A stretch of 64,000 nt of DNA. It comes from Blastocystis sp. Blastoise. Taxonomy: Eukaryota; Sar; Bigyra; Opalinata; Blastocystidae. The notes below the pieces were generated by a model that saw only the letters and a list, made by a program, of their open reading frames with translations, had not been told where the DNA came from and made no database searches. Shown here piece by piece: positions 36,706 through 60,115 of this stretch; the first letter of the stretch is position 1; each line of letters opens with the position of its first letter. Location: NCBI GenBank assembly GCA_039096225.1, contig JBBPEB010000017.1:698501-762500 (forward strand). The letters run 5' to 3'. The position numbers were made by a program, and so were the translations under genes.

Positions 36706-38353
36706 ATGGTGAAAGAGAAGTTAGAATTTGATGTTAGAAAGATGGGTGATGTTCAGAAGGATGTAATTCATTATGAACGCTTGATTAGTGATTTGATTGG
36801 TATTTTAAGTAAGTCAATAAGTTTCTGTATTCATTCTGGTGAGTCTATAAATGAGTTAGTAAAACAATCCGTAAGAAATTGTGAAACAGTTAATGATAAA
36901 AATGGTGAGGATCCAAATATAATTATCCAAGAACCTTCTTTTTTTCATAAGTATGATATTAATATGAATAATAACGATAATGGAATTGATTATATTCAAT
37001 TTACAAGTAATGGTCCACTTTATTCTCTTCCTAAAAGAATAACAAATAGTTTATTTGGGACTTATTTATATGAGCAATCTCAAGAAAGTCAAAGAACGGT
37101 TGAAGGAAATATATATTTAGATTATCCTAATGATGAAACATTTGTTCCTTTAGTTATAGATTCATTAATGAATAAGAAAATTGATATAAATCAATTTGAA
37201 TATAAAGAACAATATGAATTATTAAAAATATTTGAGTTTTGTGAGGTTCCTCTGCCTGAAGAAATGATATATACATATAAACGAAGTATAACAAAATTAG
37301 TGAAATATGAAGATACTATTAAAGTTGATTTATATATAAATGGTGAATTAGATACAGTAGTCACTGAATATTTAAAGAATAAAAACGAATGGGATACTTT
37401 TGTTAAGAGATATAAAAATGGATTTATTGATTATAATCATATGAATGAACATTTATCTATAACTAAAAATTATCAATATATTGATTATATATATTCATAT
37501 ATAAAAACGAATACAATAGATATAGAAACAAATAAAATTCATAATATTCAAAAAGATATATTAATAGCAGAAATGAATGATGTATTTTGCATGAATTGTG
37601 AATATTATGTCAATCAAGCATTGCTTCCATTTAAAGTGTTTATAGGTACACAAATTATTACTAATAAAGTTATGGAATCACCTTTATTACAATGGTATGG
37701 TCAACAAACAAGATGGAAATTATTATTTAGGTATATAAATAGAGTATATATAATTGTGAATATTTTTGTATTTTTTATTTTATTTTATTTTTTATTTTTT
37801 GTTAGTATTATAAGTTGTATTATAATTTATTATATTACATTATATACAGAGCAAGTGAACATGATTATTTAGCAAGTGAATTTCATAAATATTGTGATAA
37901 TAAAGGAGAAACTATAACAATAGTGAAATGTATAGATCAAAATAATCGTATCAATATATTTGGAGGATATACAAATCAAAGTTGGGACTGTGAAAAGAAG
38001 AATAACTGTATATATATATTTAAATATGCATTATTTTAATGATTATTTATTTAGGTTATGCTCCATATTATCATTATAGACTATTTACATTAGTTAATGT
38101 ATATAATATTCCAAAAGAGACAGAGTATTATACAGGCAATAATACACATATAGTATCTGATCCTTTATTAGGTCCCACGTTTAGTGGTGATATAAGAATA
38201 TCTGATCGTTGTCACAGTAATAATGATTCTTATATATGTTTACAAGCATTTAACCGTGATTATTATTATTCATATAGTTATTATGGTAATAATCAAAGAG
38301 ATCCTGGAATCCATGTTATTGTTGATGATTATGAAGTGTGGGGGAGATGTTAA
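36706..38353 (+). CDS. BTB-like / TLDc-domain protein (493 aa)
   Basis: Exons 36706-37730, 37850-38007 and 38055-38353 join in frame to 493 codons plus stop. The N-terminal region contains a BTB/T1-like segment (about residues 90-190): FTSNGPLYSLPKRIT, then TYLYEQ, NIYLDYPNDETFVPLVIDSL and LLKIFEFCEVPLP. The C-terminal third is a TLDc domain: LLFRASEHDYLASEFHKYCD, NKGETITIVKC, IFGGYTNQSW, and a final VIVDDYEVWGRC. TLDc proteins such as OXR1 and TLDC2 bind the V-ATPase or act in oxidative-stress resistance. Many protists carry BTB- or EF-hand-linked TLDc proteins of unknown role. No signal peptide. It is convergent with UGGT, with 384 bp between the stop codons. The BTB assignment is weaker than the TLDc assignment. 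Confidence 0.85.
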
Positions 38354-38737
38354 CATTATATTATTCAATTATTGTTTAATTATTTATTTATATAAATATC
38401 TTTATTTCTTATAACATGAATTATTATATATTTGTTGTAAACAATCTAAACTTTTTCTTAATTACTTATTAGTTTGTTTATTAATAAGAATAACTTCTTT
38501 CATTGTTAATCAAGGTTAATTTCTTTATATTAAGTATTTCTTGTTAATTAGAATAAACGATAATAAGTATATAAAAATATATATTACTATAAAACAAAAG
38601 AATTAAAAAAATTAGTTAATTAATATACATATATATAACCCAATAGAATAACTTTGCAAATAAAAGTAAACATATATATATATAGAAATGCATGATTATT
38701 CTTTTAAAAAGTTTATAAATATATATATATATATAAT
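38354..38737. other. Convergent intergenic spacer
   Basis: AT-rich 3' flanks of the TLDc gene (+) and UGGT (-). Nothing else seen. Confidence 0.5.
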
Positions 38738-45409
<6,672 letters not shown>

Positions 45410-46344
45410 TCTTGCTATATTCTAATAACAAAATTTTTTTTTAATAAAATGAACTTTCAGCTTTCTGAATTTCGTTGAATAATTTTCATCATTTTTATAT
45501 TAATTTCATTTTAATATATAATCATATATCTATTATCTAATACAAGAAATCAAGGGTATATAAATATATGATATTTTAATTTGATCAATTTTTTGGGTCA
45601 ATCATTTACTCTTTCATTGTTGATGTATGTCTTGATATATTGTTAAATTCATATATTGTTGTGTAGAAGACAGCTTGTTTATAGAAATTATACTGATTAT
45701 TACTGATAGCTAAACTTTTTATAAGTTTTAGGTGGTTTAATGTATTAAAGTTAGAATATGTATATTAATCTGTGTTTGAAGAGTAGGGTAGACTCGATTT
45801 TCATTATATATATTTGGATTTTACATCAAAATAAAATTAATTGTAAAATAGTTGGTGATATTCTTATGGTATCTGTGAGATATATAGTTCCTTAGTTCAT
45901 TGAAGTCATTCATATCGAAATTTGTGTATATTTTTCTATTTATCTGCTTCAAAAAGAAATTCGCCTGTTTAATGTAAAAGAAATGTTATTTTTATCGTAT
46001 ATGATTTTGATAGTTTTATTAAATACGTAATGAATAGCATATTGTTTCGTAAATAAATTATTTTTAATGTCTCTTTTCAACATTAAATGAGATTCTTCGT
46101 TTCGAAACATAATTTTTTTATATATAGTAAAAAGGATAAATAAGTATAAGCGTCTGATGCTTAAAGTATTTGATCACTCTTATGTTAATCACTGTTAAAA
46201 GGATCCAAATATATTTTTTTTAAGAAAAGGATTCGTATGTGTTTTTGTGTTTGATCGTTTTAATTTTTAGCTTTAATTGAATCGTTAAAAACTGTATGTT
46301 CATAGGTTTACTATACTCTCTAAAGTTAATAAAGTGCATAAATC
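45410..46344. other. Divergent promoter region between UGGT and ceramide synthase
   Basis: About 0.93 kb with no reading frame of note. It should hold the start regions of both flanking genes; no motif recognised. Confidence 0.45.
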
Positions 46345-48857
<2,513 letters not shown>

Positions 48858-49421
48858 TTAGATATTCATTTATTTCATATCTTTTGCTTATATATTTGTT
48901 TCTTTTAAATAAAATTTTAAACATTTTTTTATTCATTTGTAAATAAATTCAATATAGTTATAAATTATATTTTCTTCTTTGTTTTGTTTATAAATAGTAA
49001 TTATTCAATCGTAAAGAACAAATTTCTTTTGTATAATTTAAACTTTCTAGGGTTTCAAGAGATGATATTATGAATAAAATAACTAGTTAAGATTATTATT
49101 ATAGTTTATGTATTCATATATAACAGCTATATCATATAAGTAAATGATTTGAACTCTATTAATATCTGTTTATATACATAGATATAATTATTATAATATT
49201 TATTGATAAAACATACTGTAAATATATATCAATAATAAGCAAACAATACAACAATACAACAATAGACATATGAAATTAAAATGACAACTGAAACATTAAA
49301 AAAATTGAAAAGATTTATAAAAAGTTAAAATTATTGAAAAGTCATTTATAAATCATATAACTATATATATATATATATATAAAAGAAAAGTAAAATAGAG
49401 AGTATATATAATTATGACATT
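48858..49421. other. Convergent intergenic spacer
   Basis: 3' flanks of the ceramide synthase (+) and PIF1-like (-) genes. Nothing recognised. Confidence 0.5.
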
Positions 49422-51231
49422 TTAATTACATAAATGTTTATTATTTAAATCATTTAATTGTTCTAATTGTTCGTTCATTTTCGAAAACATATTTAATAAT
49501 GTCTGTTGTTTCTTCTCATTTCGAATATTTCCTCCTTTTTTCTTAGATATACTCAGACGATTCCCACGGGACTTGAGAGGGGATATATGCCGTTTAAATT
49601 CTAAAACCGCGGGAATCAATCGATCAGAGAGAGTATTTTCATAATCATCTGTTTGTAGTGAATCTATAATTACATATATATATATATGATTCAATATATA
49701 TATATATACTTGAGTCATCATTACTCATAGAGACAGTACTTGTAGTAGGACTATTATAAATACTACTACTATTACTATTATAACTATTACTACTATTACT
49801 ATTATTACTATTATTATTTAAATCCATGGATGTTTGTTTTTGTTTCAGTTTTGATATATAACTATCAATATCCGTATCTTCTTTAGAGGATCTGATTGGC
49901 TGAGGAGGAGACACAACGGGAGGGATATAATGTACGATCATGTGAGGTCGTGAACCGGTTGGCTGGGATGTCGAAAAGTCACGTGATGGAGTCAGTAAAG
50001 ATGATGCATTCGTTATCATTGTACTGTGTTCCAGCTTCTCTGATGAACTCAAGACTCTCTCTTTTTGTGCTATATTCCCGCGGTTTTCTGTGCATTGCAA
50101 AGATGGCGGGATATAGGACGTATTCAGAGATGGAGGGATTGGAGAACCTTCTAAATTATACGATTTCCCCGTGGGAAACGAAGAAATAGTGGTGGAAGGA
50201 GTGTCATGAAACTCTATATATATATATATATATATATAAATATATATATACGTTTATTTGTGTTTGAAAGAGAGTTTTTAAGTAGTTCTGATGATTTCTG
50301 AAATGATATTCCCGTAGTTATTGAATGAAAACTATTTGTTGGAACACTATTTGAAACACTATTTTGAATAGACGAATGAGATAATTGTGATTGACCAAGA
50401 GAATGTGAATTCATTTGATTGGATGTTGGTACATATTGTGGAATACTATTCCTTGGAGGTGTAACTGGAGAATTGATTGGACGAGTCACACTGGGGGATC
50501 TTCCCTGCATAAGAGATGGCGGGATTGGTTTGGCGGGAGAGGGACGGTGAATAGTTTGTACACTTGTAACAGTCTCCCCTTTTTCATTAATAGACGTTAC
50601 AATATATTGATTGGTAGCTAGCGCTGGCGGCAAATAACTCATTAAACTCTTATGATTCGAAGCTACCTTGTTTTCCCGCGGGGATTTGAATGGTTTCCGA
50701 ACGGAAGCAGATAGAGGCGGAAGTGGCGGTAATGAGGAGGAATAAGACTTTGAAGGGGAGGAAACAGACTTTTTGGGGGAGGATGTAATGACTTCAAAGG
50801 ATACTATATAGATAGAGGTATATATATATATAGGTATAAATATATACATATATACATTTAGAAATGAATGCTTGATAATTAATAGAATCTTTGGCCTATA
50901 TATAATATATATTTATAATGTATATATATATATACTTCTTTTTGTTCTGTTTCCTGATAAAATCGTTCTACTCTATATATATATATATAGGTATATATAT
51001 AGGTATATATATATATACGTTGTATCTACATGTATATTTTTTCGATCGAACCCTCTGACGCGCATTCTGTTAATATCCACACCACGTGACATCGCAACAT
51101 ATGTCATACCTTTCTCAAACACACCTATATATATATATAAGTTATAAATATATATATATATATACCATTTAGATCTATTTCTAGAAGGTCAATTGACATT
51201 CCTTGAGACTTATGAATAGACATAGCCCACG

Positions 51232-51290
<59 letters not shown>

Positions 51291-51361
51291 TAGTTTGATA
51301 GGTATTTGTTCCCTCTGTGCGAGAGGCTTGTCTCGTCCTCCTTCTATCTCCCAAGCATTCG

Positions 51362-51401
<40 letters not shown>

Positions 51402-51704
51402 AAAATAGAAAAATAATAAACACATATATATATATATATAAAACTTTACAATAGAAACACAATATATATATACCAATTGCAACTTCTGTTTCTCCCGCGG
51501 GAAGTGCGAATTTCACAATCGGCATATAAGTAACTGAATTCTTTTGTCCGATATTCACAACAAATAAACGATTTCCCGCGGGAGTTGAATTCTTGGATGG
51601 AGATAATGATTGGTTCATTTGTGATTGATTGTCACGTGCTTCAGAATTGGCGGGATCTTCATCTTCGGAGGAAGAAATGGCAGCACTTTCAGATATCTAT
51701 TATA

Positions 51705-51741
<37 letters not shown>

Positions 51742-51745
51742 TGAA

Positions 51746-51834
<89 letters not shown>

Positions 51835-52182
51835 TATTATTATATTATTATTATATTATTATTATATATATATACATCAATAAATCTAGTAACAACCCCG
51901 CGCATTCCATTCACAAGCCCGCGTTCTACATCAAGATTCTTTAGTAACATTACCTATATATATATATTATTATTATTATTATTAATACTATTATGATTCT
52001 ATATATATATATATATATATATACTTGTGCTCCTATTTTCAAGTCGAGTGTTTCTGGAGCTGAGCAACCCTTCTTTAGCAGATTCACATAGATCTCCTCT
52101 CCTTTATATATATATATATATATATATATAATAATCAACATGAACTCTCATATATAGTTATATATATAATAATCAACATGAA

Positions 52183-52220
<38 letters not shown>

Positions 52221-52314
52221 AGAGTCTTTAGCAATATATCTATATATATTTCCCGCCAAATCCGAGAGATGACGCCTGTTCATATCATCTACAGCATTAT
52301 TTATAGGATATATA

Positions 52315-52381
<67 letters not shown>

Positions 52382-52541
52382 AGTTGGTTTAATATCTTTC
52401 TCTATATCTAGATTTGTGTTCTCCATCGCGGCAATTAATTGGAGAGAAGAAGCACTTACAGTACCCTATATATATATATATATATATATAAATAGTTATA
52501 TATATATATAGTTATATATATATATAGTTATATATATATAG

Positions 52542-52576
<35 letters not shown>

Positions 52577-52860
52577 TATATATCTATAGTTATATATATC
52601 TATATATATATACATGTCTGATTTCTCTTAATAATTGTTGTAGTTTTGTGTCCTTCTGACGATACACTGTCTTTAAACATATATATCTCTATATACATAC
52701 TAATATATATATAGTTATATATATATACCTGAATAGTTGTTTTCCAACAATTCGCTTGAAAACAATATATTACTCCATCTCCTATATATATATATATATA
52801 TATAGTTATATATATATATATACTTCCGAGTCCTACAGGTGGTAATTGAAAAAAATCTCC

Positions 52861-52896
<36 letters not shown>

Positions 52897-53948
52897 TATA
52901 TATATATACCACATAATATGACTTGTATACCGCCAAATGGATTATTATTATTTCGAACTTTTCGCGCCAAATATTCGAGGGTATCAAATAGATGACCATC
53001 TAACATACTAATCTCTATATATATATAATAATAATAAATATAATAATAATAATAACAATAATAATAATAAACATAATATATACCATCTATAAATAATACT
53101 TCACATTGTTTCCATCTATCTAAGCATTTCTTATTGGAGCGTATCTTTCTGTGCAGGAACGTCACGTCCTTATCCCCCAACCCGATTCCCGCGAAAGAAT
53201 GAAGAGTAATCCCGCCAATATTACAAGCAGCAATACCTATATATATAAAGAAAACAAACATGAATTATAGATTCAAAAAATATATATATTTATTAAAATA
53301 TAAATAATATATAAATGTAAAAAATAGAATAATTTTATACCCGTAGAAGCAGTTACATAAATAGAATTTTCAGAATGTAATTGTTTTTTCATATTTACAA
53401 TTTTCTTTAATACATACGATTTCCCTGTACCTGCATCTCCCGTGAAAAATACATTCTATACTATAGTAAGAAAAAAAAATAGAAAAGACATACATATCCA
53501 AGTAAACAATATAAATAGGCTTTTTTCTGTTCATCAGAGAGATCTTTTAAGTCCTCTTCTACCCACGTAGGTACTTTTCCATCTGCAAAATGTCTAAAAA
53601 AAAATGAATTCATAAATATAAAAAAGGAGGATTTTTAAGAACACGATTTAGATACTTTGGTTTAGCACTAGAGACATTGGCTGATGGAAATTGAGAATAT
53701 GAAGAAGATTTAGGTGTTTGAGGATCTCTATAAATAAAAAAAACATTGAGTAATATAGAAATTTCTATTACATACGTCATATAAGGTACTGAGCTCCGTT
53801 TTGGTTTAGCTATTTCACGTTTAATTGATTCCGGGCTTCTTGAAGACACATTCACACTTTCAACTATTCCATATTTAGGTGTAGTGTGTGTATGCCCATT
53901 CTTTAGACCTTGTATTGCCGATTCTAGATCAAAAGAATCAGAATTCAT
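49422..53948 (-). CDS. PIF1-family DNA helicase with a long Ser/Pro/Asn-rich C-terminal extension
   Basis: 5'-3' SF1B helicase of the PIF1/RRM3 type, acting on nuclear and/or mitochondrial DNA (G4s, replication forks, telomeres). Start ATG is at 53946-53948 ([13 protein letters not shown]). A Ser/Pro/Lys-rich N-terminus precedes the core: Walker [15 protein letters not shown] (about 53440), [14 protein letters not shown] with [11 protein letters not shown], Walker B LFIDEISMLDG (split by an intron after GAT G), [11 protein letters not shown]...[41 protein letters not shown] and TYVAMSRG. All fit PIF1. After the core come roughly 400 residues of low-complexity Ser/Pro/Asn sequence (49700-50800) and a basic end. 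That end contains [15 protein letters not shown], a near PIP-box, before the stop at 49422-49424. Fifteen or more introns are mostly (TA)n or (ATT)n. Confidence 0.93.
51235..52610. repeat. Dense (TA)n and (ATT)n arrays in PIF1-like gene introns
   Basis: (TA)n at about 51235-51289, 51367-51397, 52196-52217, 52316-52378 and 52466-52490. (ATT)n with small breaks at about 51702-51866. GTTATATATATA units at about 52495-52600. All lie between helicase exons. Confidence 0.85.
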
Positions 53949-54722
53949 GAAATGAATGTATAAAATAAATAAATGGAAAAAACCTTGTTTATTTATACAT
54001 TAAAAAATGGAGGGAAAAATATTTTCAAAAGAATGAAACTTTTTTTATTTTGGAGAGATTTCATTATATTTCTTAAAGTAATACTGTTCACTAACATTGA
54101 TATAAAGGAATGATTAAAATACATATATTAAACAGTTTTTTAGCAAAAAATGAGGAATAAAAAGTCAATTAGAGGTGATCAATCGGTGATAAGGATAAAT
54201 AGTTATATTAAGCATATTTCTGGACTTGTCTGTGTGTTACAAATGCTGAGAGATGTGAATATTACTCTGAAAACATGTACAAGCTCCACAAACAAAACAA
54301 ATAGTTAGGATAATAAAATAATAAGACTTTTTGATGTTTACCTATTTAAACAACACGAGAAAAGAGAACTTACAAAGAATAGAATATAAAAATATAGATT
54401 TATAGACAAAAAAGAATAAAAAAATATGTACAAAGAAAATAAGGAATAAAAAAGAAGAAGAAGAAGTAATACTAAGTAAAAAAGTGAATAATATTCATAA
54501 ATATATTTAAAAAGAATGAGAAATCTTACTTCAAAAAGAGAAGAATTGATTTTTAAAAAAGATTAAAATGTTTAAAAAGAAAACATATATATATATATAT
54601 ATATATTATTAATTAATTAATTTATTTATTTAATGATTTATAATACTAATAAATAGATGATTGAGAGAAAGAAACATATAAAAGTAATGAACATAAATAG
54701 AGAAAGAGAATTGATAATTCAT
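53949..54722. other. Intergenic spacer between two minus-strand genes
   Basis: AT-rich; includes a short GAAGAAGAAG purine patch near 54450 and a (TA)n run near 54587. No gene. Confidence 0.45.
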
Positions 54723-54839
54723 TTATATCCATACATCTTCTTCAGTAAGTGCACATTTGGCGGGCTTTATGGCGGGCTGATAAGAAGATTTACACCACTA
54801 TAAAGTAAGTATATCAATATATATTATTATATTAATTAT

Positions 54840-54917
<78 letters not shown>

Positions 54918-55625
54918 ATTATAATATATACACTAGGTTTAATTTTAAATGTTGAGCAAACCTCTTCTAAGAAATTAGAGTTATTTGGTATATATTCATC
55001 ATTAATGAAAACCGCGGGAATTGAAGTGATTTCTTGTTTACGATCTGAAATAGCATTCAAATGAGAAATTAATGCCTTTTCTCCTGTACCATCATTAATA
55101 CATGTATATATATCTTTATTTTTCATATTTCCTGCGTCTGCACAATCCTCTATATGGTCCAAAGCAGAATAAGCATAACTATATATATATATATTAATAA
55201 AAATAATACTATATATAAATATAAATGAATAACTATATTAATATAATATATAGTTATATATAACTACATACTTCGCAAGGCATCGAATAGCACTCCAATG
55301 TACGAGGGGATCAGGATATAATTTCATTATACACATGTTAGTAATAGCTAATAAGCACTGTTTCTCTCCCTTAGGGCAAACGAGAGGTTTCTGTATATTA
55401 TCAGGAGACAGAGACACACCTACAGCTGGGTGAATATAGAGATCCATATAAGCAAAAGAACTATATATAACATATTCATAATTATTATATATATAAATAT
55501 AATAAAAGAATTTAAAGAATTAATATATATATACATAATAAATAATATATATATATAATAAAAGAATTTAAAGAATTAATAAATAATAAATAATATATAT
55601 ATATATAATAAATGTAAATAAAAAA

Positions 55626-55661
<36 letters not shown>

Positions 55662-57465
55662 TTTTGTTTTTTCATGATCCAGCTTAGAGTATCTACAATA
55701 AAAGTATCAGAAGCAGTACAGAAATTATCTATATATACTTCTACCTTTGTAGCAGAAGGAGAAGGAGTAGGACGCGTCACTGCTACACGTTCACAATTCG
55801 TACAATCTTTGTACGCAGCGACGAATCTAGTTGGTCCACCACAATAAGGATGAGGTAATCCAGGAATATATTCACAAATAAATTGATGTATATCACAATT
55901 GTCACTACATTTCTTTGAATATATAGATATATAAGGATTAGTCATTCCTGTTATAGGTTTTACACGTTGTTCACGCACAGTAATCATAGTATCTATAATC
56001 TTCTTATAATTCATACTTAATGAACATGCCTTGATTTCATCAGAATACTTAGAAATAGAAGAAAAACAATAATTCTGATTATTTATCATTTGTGTCCCAT
56101 GTTTCAACATACATAAATTAACATTCCAGAATGTTCTAAAGTCTTTAACATAATTCTGTATGCATAATAACGTCTTTAAATAGGTGCATCCATCATCATC
56201 TGAACATAAATATGTATTTGTGTTTATTTTAGTAACTGATTCTATAGGTAATATATGTATATGTAAAGAAGATCGTAAAGATTTAAAAACAAAAGGATTA
56301 ATTTCTTCTAAAAATGGAACTGTCTTTGTACTTAATATATTATATCCTATATATATATGTATAGGTTTTCTAGAAGGTTGTAATACTAAAGGAGAAGAAA
56401 TAGAAGGTTTTGATTTCATAGGAGCGTCATCATCTTCTTCAGTGTCATCAAATAACGTTGTTTTAAAGGAACTAGGCATAATATTATTATTATTATTATT
56501 GTTATTATTATTATTATTATCATTATTATCGATAGAACCTAAAATATTTTGTATAGAAGATGGAATACTATTATTATTGTTATTTTTATTGTTTTTATTA
56601 TTATCATTATTACTATTACTAGTTTTTATAGTTTTCGATTTCACATCATCATCATCATCATCATCATCTTTAGTATTATTAATTTCAAATTTAGTTTTTA
56701 TATTATTACTATTCTTATTCTTCTTCTTATCATTATCATCATCATCATCTTCATCATCATCCATCAACTGTAACTTGGATTTATTACTATCTTTATTCTT
56801 CTCTTTATTCTTATCTTTAGTATTCTCTTTATTATTCCCTTTATTCTTATTCATGTCTTGAATAATAGTTTTCTTAACAGGTTTATCATCTTCATCATCA
56901 TCATCATCATCTTCTAAACTTCCCATCAATTTCGATTTCATTATAGGTTTACTATCTCCTCGTATATTCCCGTGGGAATTCTTCTTCGATTGAGGTTCAT
57001 CATCATCATCATCTAATAAACTATTCATTGTTGAAGAACCAGAGGATTTCTTCTCTTGAGAATTCTTTGATTTTCCCAAGGGAATTGCACCTTCATCATC
57101 ATCATCATCATCATCATCATTCTTACTCTTATTCTTAGTAATTGAACGAATTGATTTTATATCATTTTTCTTTGATGTAGCTGTTTGATATTGTGCGTCA
57201 TCATCATCGTCATCATCTTTTGTAACGGCTTTCGTGTTCTTTTTCGCTTCTTCTGCTAATGATTGTAATATAGAAAGAGGATCTTTTGATTCAGAATCCT
57301 TTGTGTTTGATTTCTTAGTAGCTTTAGTAGTAGTAGAAGAAGAAGAAGAAGAAGAATCAGTAGCTTCAGAATCCGTTGAAGGCTGTTTTGTTACCTTATT
57401 GTACTCCTGTACAACTAGATCTGTGATCTCCGTACATTGACCCATACAAGATTGAGTATCTATAT

Positions 57466-57548
<83 letters not shown>

Positions 57549-59639
57549 TAATATAAGTAGTAGGAACAGCAGGTAATCCATTTTCAAATGTTGATAATGT
57601 CTCTTCAGCCATCTTTCCAAGGGATCGTTGTCCTTTGGCACTAGTAGCACATGCAGTTAATTCATATATATCTAATTTCTGGAACGAACAAGACGCGAGA
57701 ACTGACATGAAATTAGTACCTTTACTATATATATTTATTATATTATTATTATGATTATTATCTTTAATACTATTATTATTATTATAAATATTTAATAATA
57801 ATAATAATAGTATATATATATACGCTTGAAGGCATGTAAGTATTTTGAATGCAGTAAACGGATCTTTCACCATAGAAATAACACAACTGTGAATCAAATT
57901 CGCATAACATTCTATATATATATATATATATATATTGTCTTCTCATATATATATATATATTGTCTTCTCCTATATATCACTATATATAATTATATATATA
58001 TACCTAATTGTCCTTGAGGGCATCTGACATTCCAGGGTTGTTTCTCGAACTTCGCCTGACCGAAGGGGACGAGATGGAGACCCACATACGGCATAACTCT
58101 ATATATATATATATATAATACTATTAAATAGGTAAATAATAATAATAGAATGACTACAATAATGATTATACTATTAAGTATATATATATATATATATACT
58201 CAGTATTCTTCATAAGATTCTCTTGAATATCATGGAATAACGCATAAGAATCAGGAGATAAACCACTGTAGAAAATCCTTATATTTACCTATATATATAT
58301 TATTATTTTATTATATTATTATTATATATATATATATATATATACTAGAACGGTCTTCTTCTTCTTTGGTGCTTTCTTTGGTTTTGGCATTTCCTTCAGA
58401 GCGACATCCTTATAAGAAGAGGTCTTTGTATCACTTGACTATATATATATATAACATTATATATATATATATACTTATTAATAAATATTATAATAATAGT
58501 ATTATCATATATATATATACCTTTGATTTAAAAGTAGGTACACCATCACATGTCTATATATATATATCAAATATTAATAACCAAATAATAATAATTAATA
58601 ATAATATTAAAATCTATATATATAAATCAATATATACAGTTGGTTTATCAGATTCAGAGAAATGTCCACAAATATTATATTTAAATCCTTTACAATTACC
58701 CGGGCACACATCCCCGTTAATAACTACATAGGGAACCGTGGGGAAATCAGCTTTTGAGGTTTGACGACGAGCTTCAAATAACTCTTCCATTATCTATATA
58801 TATATATATATATAATAAATATTAAAAAATTATAAAATAATAATAAAATAAAAAAATTAAACAATACTATAAAATAATGTTAAAAATTATAATCCTATTC
58901 ATAATATAAAACAATAAATATAATCATAATCATAATATAAAACAATAAATATAATCATATTTATCATATATATATATATATATACATCGACTTCATCTTT
59001 CGTGCAGCCCTTTAAGCCTTGATAATCTAATTTAGAATTAAATGAACATTTATAGGCCCATTGGTCTAACTCATCAATATGACTAATATATACATATATA
59101 GAATACAATTCACATATATATAATATATATATAATATAATCATAAAATCAAAAACAAAAAAGGTTTTAAAAAAAATAAAAATACTTTTGAACACATTTTA
59201 CAAAAGGGAAAGCTTTACGGATATCGTACATCTTTAATGCACAAGCTTGATACAATTGTACTTTACATTCTTTACGACCATTTGGACATTTAAACATTCG
59301 TTTACGTTTAAAAAATTGACTGTTACCAAAAGGAATAATTTTCAAATCAATAGATTCAAAAACTCTATTGAATACAAAAAAAATAACAATGATACATCAA
59401 GAATAAAGAAAACAAATATTAGACATTCAAAAAAATTAAATAGAAACTATCATACTCATTACGAACAACATGAGACAATTCAGTATTGATAAATGTAGTT
59501 ACATCTGGAGCTCCTCCTTGCAGATGAACAACAACTGGCATCTTTGCCTATTGAATAAGAACAAATAAGGTAATATAAAACATACAGCTGCAGATAAATA
59601 ACAACAGCAAGCAAGCAGCAAAACTGCTATAGAATTCAT
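54723..59639 (-). CDS. Secreted four-domain GILT-like protein with degenerate active sites and an Asp-rich insert
   Basis: GILT is normally a single-domain lysosomal thiol reductase with a CXXC active site and a C..G..EC..N....C signature. Here a signal peptide (MNSIAVLLLACCCYLSAA, ATG 59637-59639) precedes four GILT-like units. Unit 1: VVVHLQGGAPDVTTF, CPNGRKECKVQLYQAC, PTVPYVVING. Unit 2: IRIFYSGLSPDSYAL, CPQGQLGECYANLIHSC. Unit 3: IHIYIGYNILSTKTVPF, CSDDDGCTYLKTLLC. Unit 4: VEVYIDNFCTASDTF, CPKGEKQCLLAITNMC, IPAVFINDEYI. The CXXC positions read APDV, SPDS, STKT and CTAS, so none has both Cys. Between units 2 and 3 (about 56430-57440) sits a roughly 330-residue insert of Asp runs, Lys/Asn-rich spacers and Ser. 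The last exon (WCKSSYQP) ends EEDVWI. There is no transmembrane helix. It might bind Ca2+ or act as a lectin/chaperone-like scaffold; this is inference. Confidence 0.8.
54839..54916. repeat. (ATT)n array in the last intron of the GILT-like gene
   Basis: About 26 ATT units between the exon ending TFKIKPS and the last exon starting WCKSS. Confidence 0.9.
57464..57547. repeat. (TA)n array in a GILT-like gene intron
   Basis: More than 38 uninterrupted TA units that make up nearly the whole intron between the exon ending AVPTTYI (57549) and the exon starting near 57462 (DTQSCMGQC). Confidence 0.9.
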
Positions 59640-60115
59640 TGTTATCTTAATAAGGTATCAGTAATAATTTAATAAGGCTTTGTTTTTATTGTATCGTTTT
59701 TAGGTATATTATGTCTCAAGTTTTGTCGAAGTGCCATTTTACCACGGTTATTTTATTATCTCTACTGACTTTTCGAAAATAATATTTTTGTGCTGATCAT
59801 TTTTTCAGATAAATAAAAAAAAAGTGACTCACATTCTGTATTTAAATTAGAGAGTAATGAATTTCGATATTAATTTTGTTTATTACTCAAATAAGAGTAT
59901 CTATAGTCTAGTCTAATGTTTTATGAATGATTGAACTATTAATTAATGAATAAAGTTATAATACAAAAAAACATTGATTAATATTTCTCGAAAAATATGT
60001 GATTTATTTATGCAAGATGTATGTAGCATAATAGAAAATCATAAATCAAAATATGGATAGATAGTTTTCATTAGTTTTCTTCTATTTGTAAGGACAATTA
60101 TTTTTTTTAGGACTT
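59640..60115. other. Intergenic spacer
   Basis: Upstream region of the GILT-like gene and 3' flank of the E2 gene. No feature recognised. Confidence 0.45.

Noticed and set aside
56184-56861. 225-codon plus-strand frame opposite the GILT-like gene
   Set aside because: Antisense reading of the Asp/Lys/Asn-rich insert; Ser and Leu runs mirror GAT/AAT repeats.
59247-59489. 80-codon plus-strand frame
   Set aside because: Antisense to the first GILT-like unit exons; no independent support.
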